A stretch of 5,480 nt of DNA, taken from NCBI GenBank assembly GCA_946481355.1, contig CAMLNH010000194.1, positions 1 through 5,480 on the forward strand. The letters run 5' to 3'. This document shows positions 4,616-5,480 of this stretch, piece after piece. A program made the translations under genes and the position numbers. The notes beneath the pieces were generated by a model that was not told the DNA's origin, did no database searches, and was given only the letters and a program-made list of their open reading frames with translations. Every line of letters begins with the position of its first letter. The first letter of the stretch is position 1. The stretch is from an uncultured Curvibacter sp. (lineage in GTDB: Bacteria > Pseudomonadota > Gammaproteobacteria > Burkholderiales > Burkholderiaceae).

Positions 4616-5086
4616 TCAGACCCCGTCCACCGGCAGGTCGAAGTGCATCACGTCCTCGCGGGTGCCCAGCTTGGTGTACAGCGCCACCGCCGGGTCGTCG
4701 CCGTAGTCGGCCTGCACATACACCACCCAAGCGCCGCGCTGCCGGGCCAGTGCCTGCAGATGGTGGATGAGCGCGGTGGCCACGCCGAGGCGGCGGTGGC
4801 TGGCGCGCACGGCGAGGTCGTAGATGTAGATCTCGCTGCGCTCCTGCTCGATCTTGTGCAGTTCGTAGGCGGCCAGCCCGCCCACCACCTCGTCGCCCTG
4901 CACCGCTGCCAGCGCGATGAAGGTCTCGGAGCCCAGCAGACGGCGCAGGTATTCCGGCCCGGGCCGCGCGCGGTCGTAGGTGTCGGGGTCTTCGAAGGCT
5001 TCGCTGAACACGTCGAGCAGGCGATGCGCCAGATCGGTGTCCGAGGGTGCGAGCTGGATGGTGTTGAGCCTGGTGGCCGGTTGCAT
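4616..5086 (-). CDS. aac(3)-I: AAC(3)-I-type aminoglycoside 3-N-acetyltransferase
   Basis: The 156-residue product matches, from memory, the AAC(3)-I family (AAC(3)-Ia is about the same length), which acetylates the 3-amino group of gentamicin-type aminoglycosides using acetyl-CoA. Diagnostic blocks are ETFIALAA (54-61), VVGGLAAYELHKIEQ (67-81), RSEIYIYDLAV (83-93), the GNAT loop HRRLGVATALI (97-107), and YVQADYGDDPAVALYTKLG (123-141) followed by REDVMHFDL. Nearly every family-defining block is intact, so an active enzyme is likely; the true substrate range in this host is unknown. The ATG at 5086 is chosen over a longer open frame because AGGAG (5094-5098) lies 7 nt before it and it gives the family length. 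Unlike clinical aac(3)-I genes, which are integron cassettes, this one heads a dense operon and matches its neighbours in composition, with no cassette site seen. Confidence 0.93.
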   Translation of the reverse strand: MQPATRLNTIQLAPSDTDLAHRLLDVFSEAFEDPDTYDRARPGPEYLRRLLGSETFIALAAVQGDEVVGGLAAYELHKIEQERSEIYIYDLAVRASHRRLGVATALIHHLQALARQRGAWVVYVQADYGDDPAVALYTKLGTREDVMHFDLPVDGV

Positions 5087-5093
5087 GCCGGTG

Positions 5094-5098
5094 CTCCT
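5094..5098 (-). promoter_or_regulatory. Ribosome-binding site of the AAC(3)-I-type gene
   Basis: On the minus strand this reads AGGAG, 7 nt before the ATG at 5086. It fixes the start of the acetyltransferase against the in-frame extension toward 5302 and is the clearest ribosome-binding site in the operon. Confidence 0.7.
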
Positions 5099-5201
5099 GG
5101 GGTGGGGAGACGGCATGGTACTGGTGACAACACCCCGCTTCCCGATGAGGGCCACTGGCGCCGAGGCCGCCGCAGGCCTATGCTGGTGCGCCGGCCCGGT
5201 G

Positions 5202-5219
5202 GCCTGGCGGGCGCCAGGC
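5202..5219. repeat. Perfect inverted repeat in the divergent control region
   Basis: GCCTGGCG (5202-5209) and CGCCAGGC (5212-5219) are perfect 8-bp arms around GG. The repeat ends 36 nt before the VOC gene ATG and lies 115 nt or more upstream of the acetyltransferase start, in the 169-nt divergent gap. It could be an operator for either gene or an RNA hairpin in the VOC leader. No T-tract follows, so it is not a standard terminator. Confidence 0.5.
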
Positions 5220-5255
5220 GGCTGGTCGCGGCCGGTTCGAGCGAAAGGACTGTGT

Positions 5256-5480
5256 ATGTTGTCCACTGCTTCTGTCACCACCATGCTGCCCGTGAAAGAC
5301 ATCGACCGCGCACGGGCGTTCTACGAGGGTTGTCTCGGGCTGGCACCGGGCGGGTTCAAACCCGACGGCAAGTTCGTCTATTCGGTCGGCGGCACCACGC
5401 TGGCCCTGTTCCCCAAACCCGATGGCACCAAGGCCGACCACACCGCCATCAGTTTCCAGGTGAACGACATCGCCGCCAGC
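5256..5480 (+). CDS. VOC-family protein (glyoxalase/bleomycin-resistance fold), 5' part
   Basis: The reading frame runs from ATG 5256 to the window end, giving the first 75 residues of a longer protein. TTMLPVKDIDRARAFYEGCLGL (8-29) is the classic first strand and helix of a VOC module (D-x-x-R-A-x-x-F-Y-x-x-x-L-G-L). It is followed by the strands FVYSVGGTTLALF (40-52) and H62-TAISFQVNDI (62-72). VOC proteins include glyoxalases, ring-cleaving dioxygenases and antibiotic-binding or antibiotic-modifying proteins. The first-strand metal ligand His found in many members is not present, so its activity cannot be assigned. An AAAGGA (5244-5249) lies 6 nt before the ATG. The gene is divergent from the AAC(3)-I-type operon and may share control elements with it. 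Most members are about 120-140 residues, so roughly half is missing. Confidence 0.88.
   Translation, partial: MLSTASVTTMLPVKDIDRARAFYEGCLGLAPGGFKPDGKFVYSVGGTTLALFPKPDGTKADHTAISFQVNDIAAS

Larger units (their letters stand above)
2407..5086 (-). other. Five-gene operon
   Basis: Five minus-strand genes run from 5086 to 2407 with almost no spacing. AAC(3)-I-like to YcxB-like has a 1-nt gap, YcxB-like to methyltransferase a 2-nt gap, methyltransferase to DUF2267-like an ATGA overlap, and DUF2267-like to GNAT an ATGA overlap. Only the first gene has a clear Shine-Dalgarno sequence, so the others are probably translated by coupling. All five share the same high-GC composition. No internal terminator is seen, and no strong terminator follows the last gene. 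Confidence 0.88.

Noticed and set aside
5155..5184. Possible VOC promoter, CTGGCG and TATGCT spaced by 18 nt
   Set aside because: The -35 match is poor and the -10 has only four of six matches, so this is not better than chance in this region.
5087..5302. Longer start for the AAC(3)-I-type gene, up to 72 extra residues
   Set aside because: It would overlap the VOC start and run through the divergent control region. The ATG at 5086 has AGGAG at the right distance and gives the usual family length.
1..5480. tRNA, rRNA, CRISPR array or insertion sequence
   Set aside because: No regularly spaced repeats, transposase motifs, terminal inverted repeats or tRNA-like folds were seen on either strand by eye.

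Overview
The window looks like chromosomal DNA of a high-GC proteobacterium. Base composition, frequent ATGA stop/start overlaps and the gene families suggest a betaproteobacterium of the Burkholderiales/Comamonadaceae type, but this is inference and no marker gene is present. Most of the window is very GC-rich (45 of 60 bases in 3901-3960 are G or C). The left end is much poorer (22 of 60 in 241-300), which points to separately acquired DNA there.

Layout. (1) 1-928: a strong bidirectional intrinsic terminator (8-36), then one AT-rich minus-strand gene (95-799) for an unrecognised protein with a soluble N-terminal part and three predicted C-terminal membrane helices. (2) 929-2354: two different type II toxin-antitoxin modules back to back. 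The minus-strand module is a Phd/YefM-family antitoxin followed by a RelE/ParE-family toxin (1532 down to 929). The plus-strand module is a second Phd-like antitoxin followed by a PIN-domain toxin (1676-2354). They diverge from a shared 143-bp control region that holds a good sigma70-type promoter for the first module and two inverted repeats built on the same GATTC/GAATC half-site. (3) 2407-5086: a compact five-gene minus-strand operon. In transcription order it encodes an AAC(3)-I-type aminoglycoside acetyltransferase, a YcxB-like membrane protein, a class I SAM-dependent methyltransferase, a DUF2267-like protein and a GNAT acetyltransferase. The junctions are a 1-nt gap, a 2-nt gap and two 4-nt ATGA overlaps. 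(4) 5256-5480: the start of a plus-strand VOC (glyoxalase/bleomycin-resistance fold) gene, divergent from the operon and cut by the window end.

How the genes work together. Each antitoxin should neutralise the toxin encoded directly after it and repress its own promoter. The shared half-site leaves cross-regulation between the modules possible but unproven. The five-gene operon combines two acetyl-CoA enzymes and a SAM enzyme with two proteins of unknown role. Apart from the recognisable aminoglycoside acetyltransferase, no common substrate can be read from the sequence. I see no clear evidence of a wholly new system. The most noteworthy items are the chromosomal-looking AAC(3)-I gene heading an operon, the divergent toxin-antitoxin pair with related operator-like repeats, and the AT-rich membrane-protein gene beside it.
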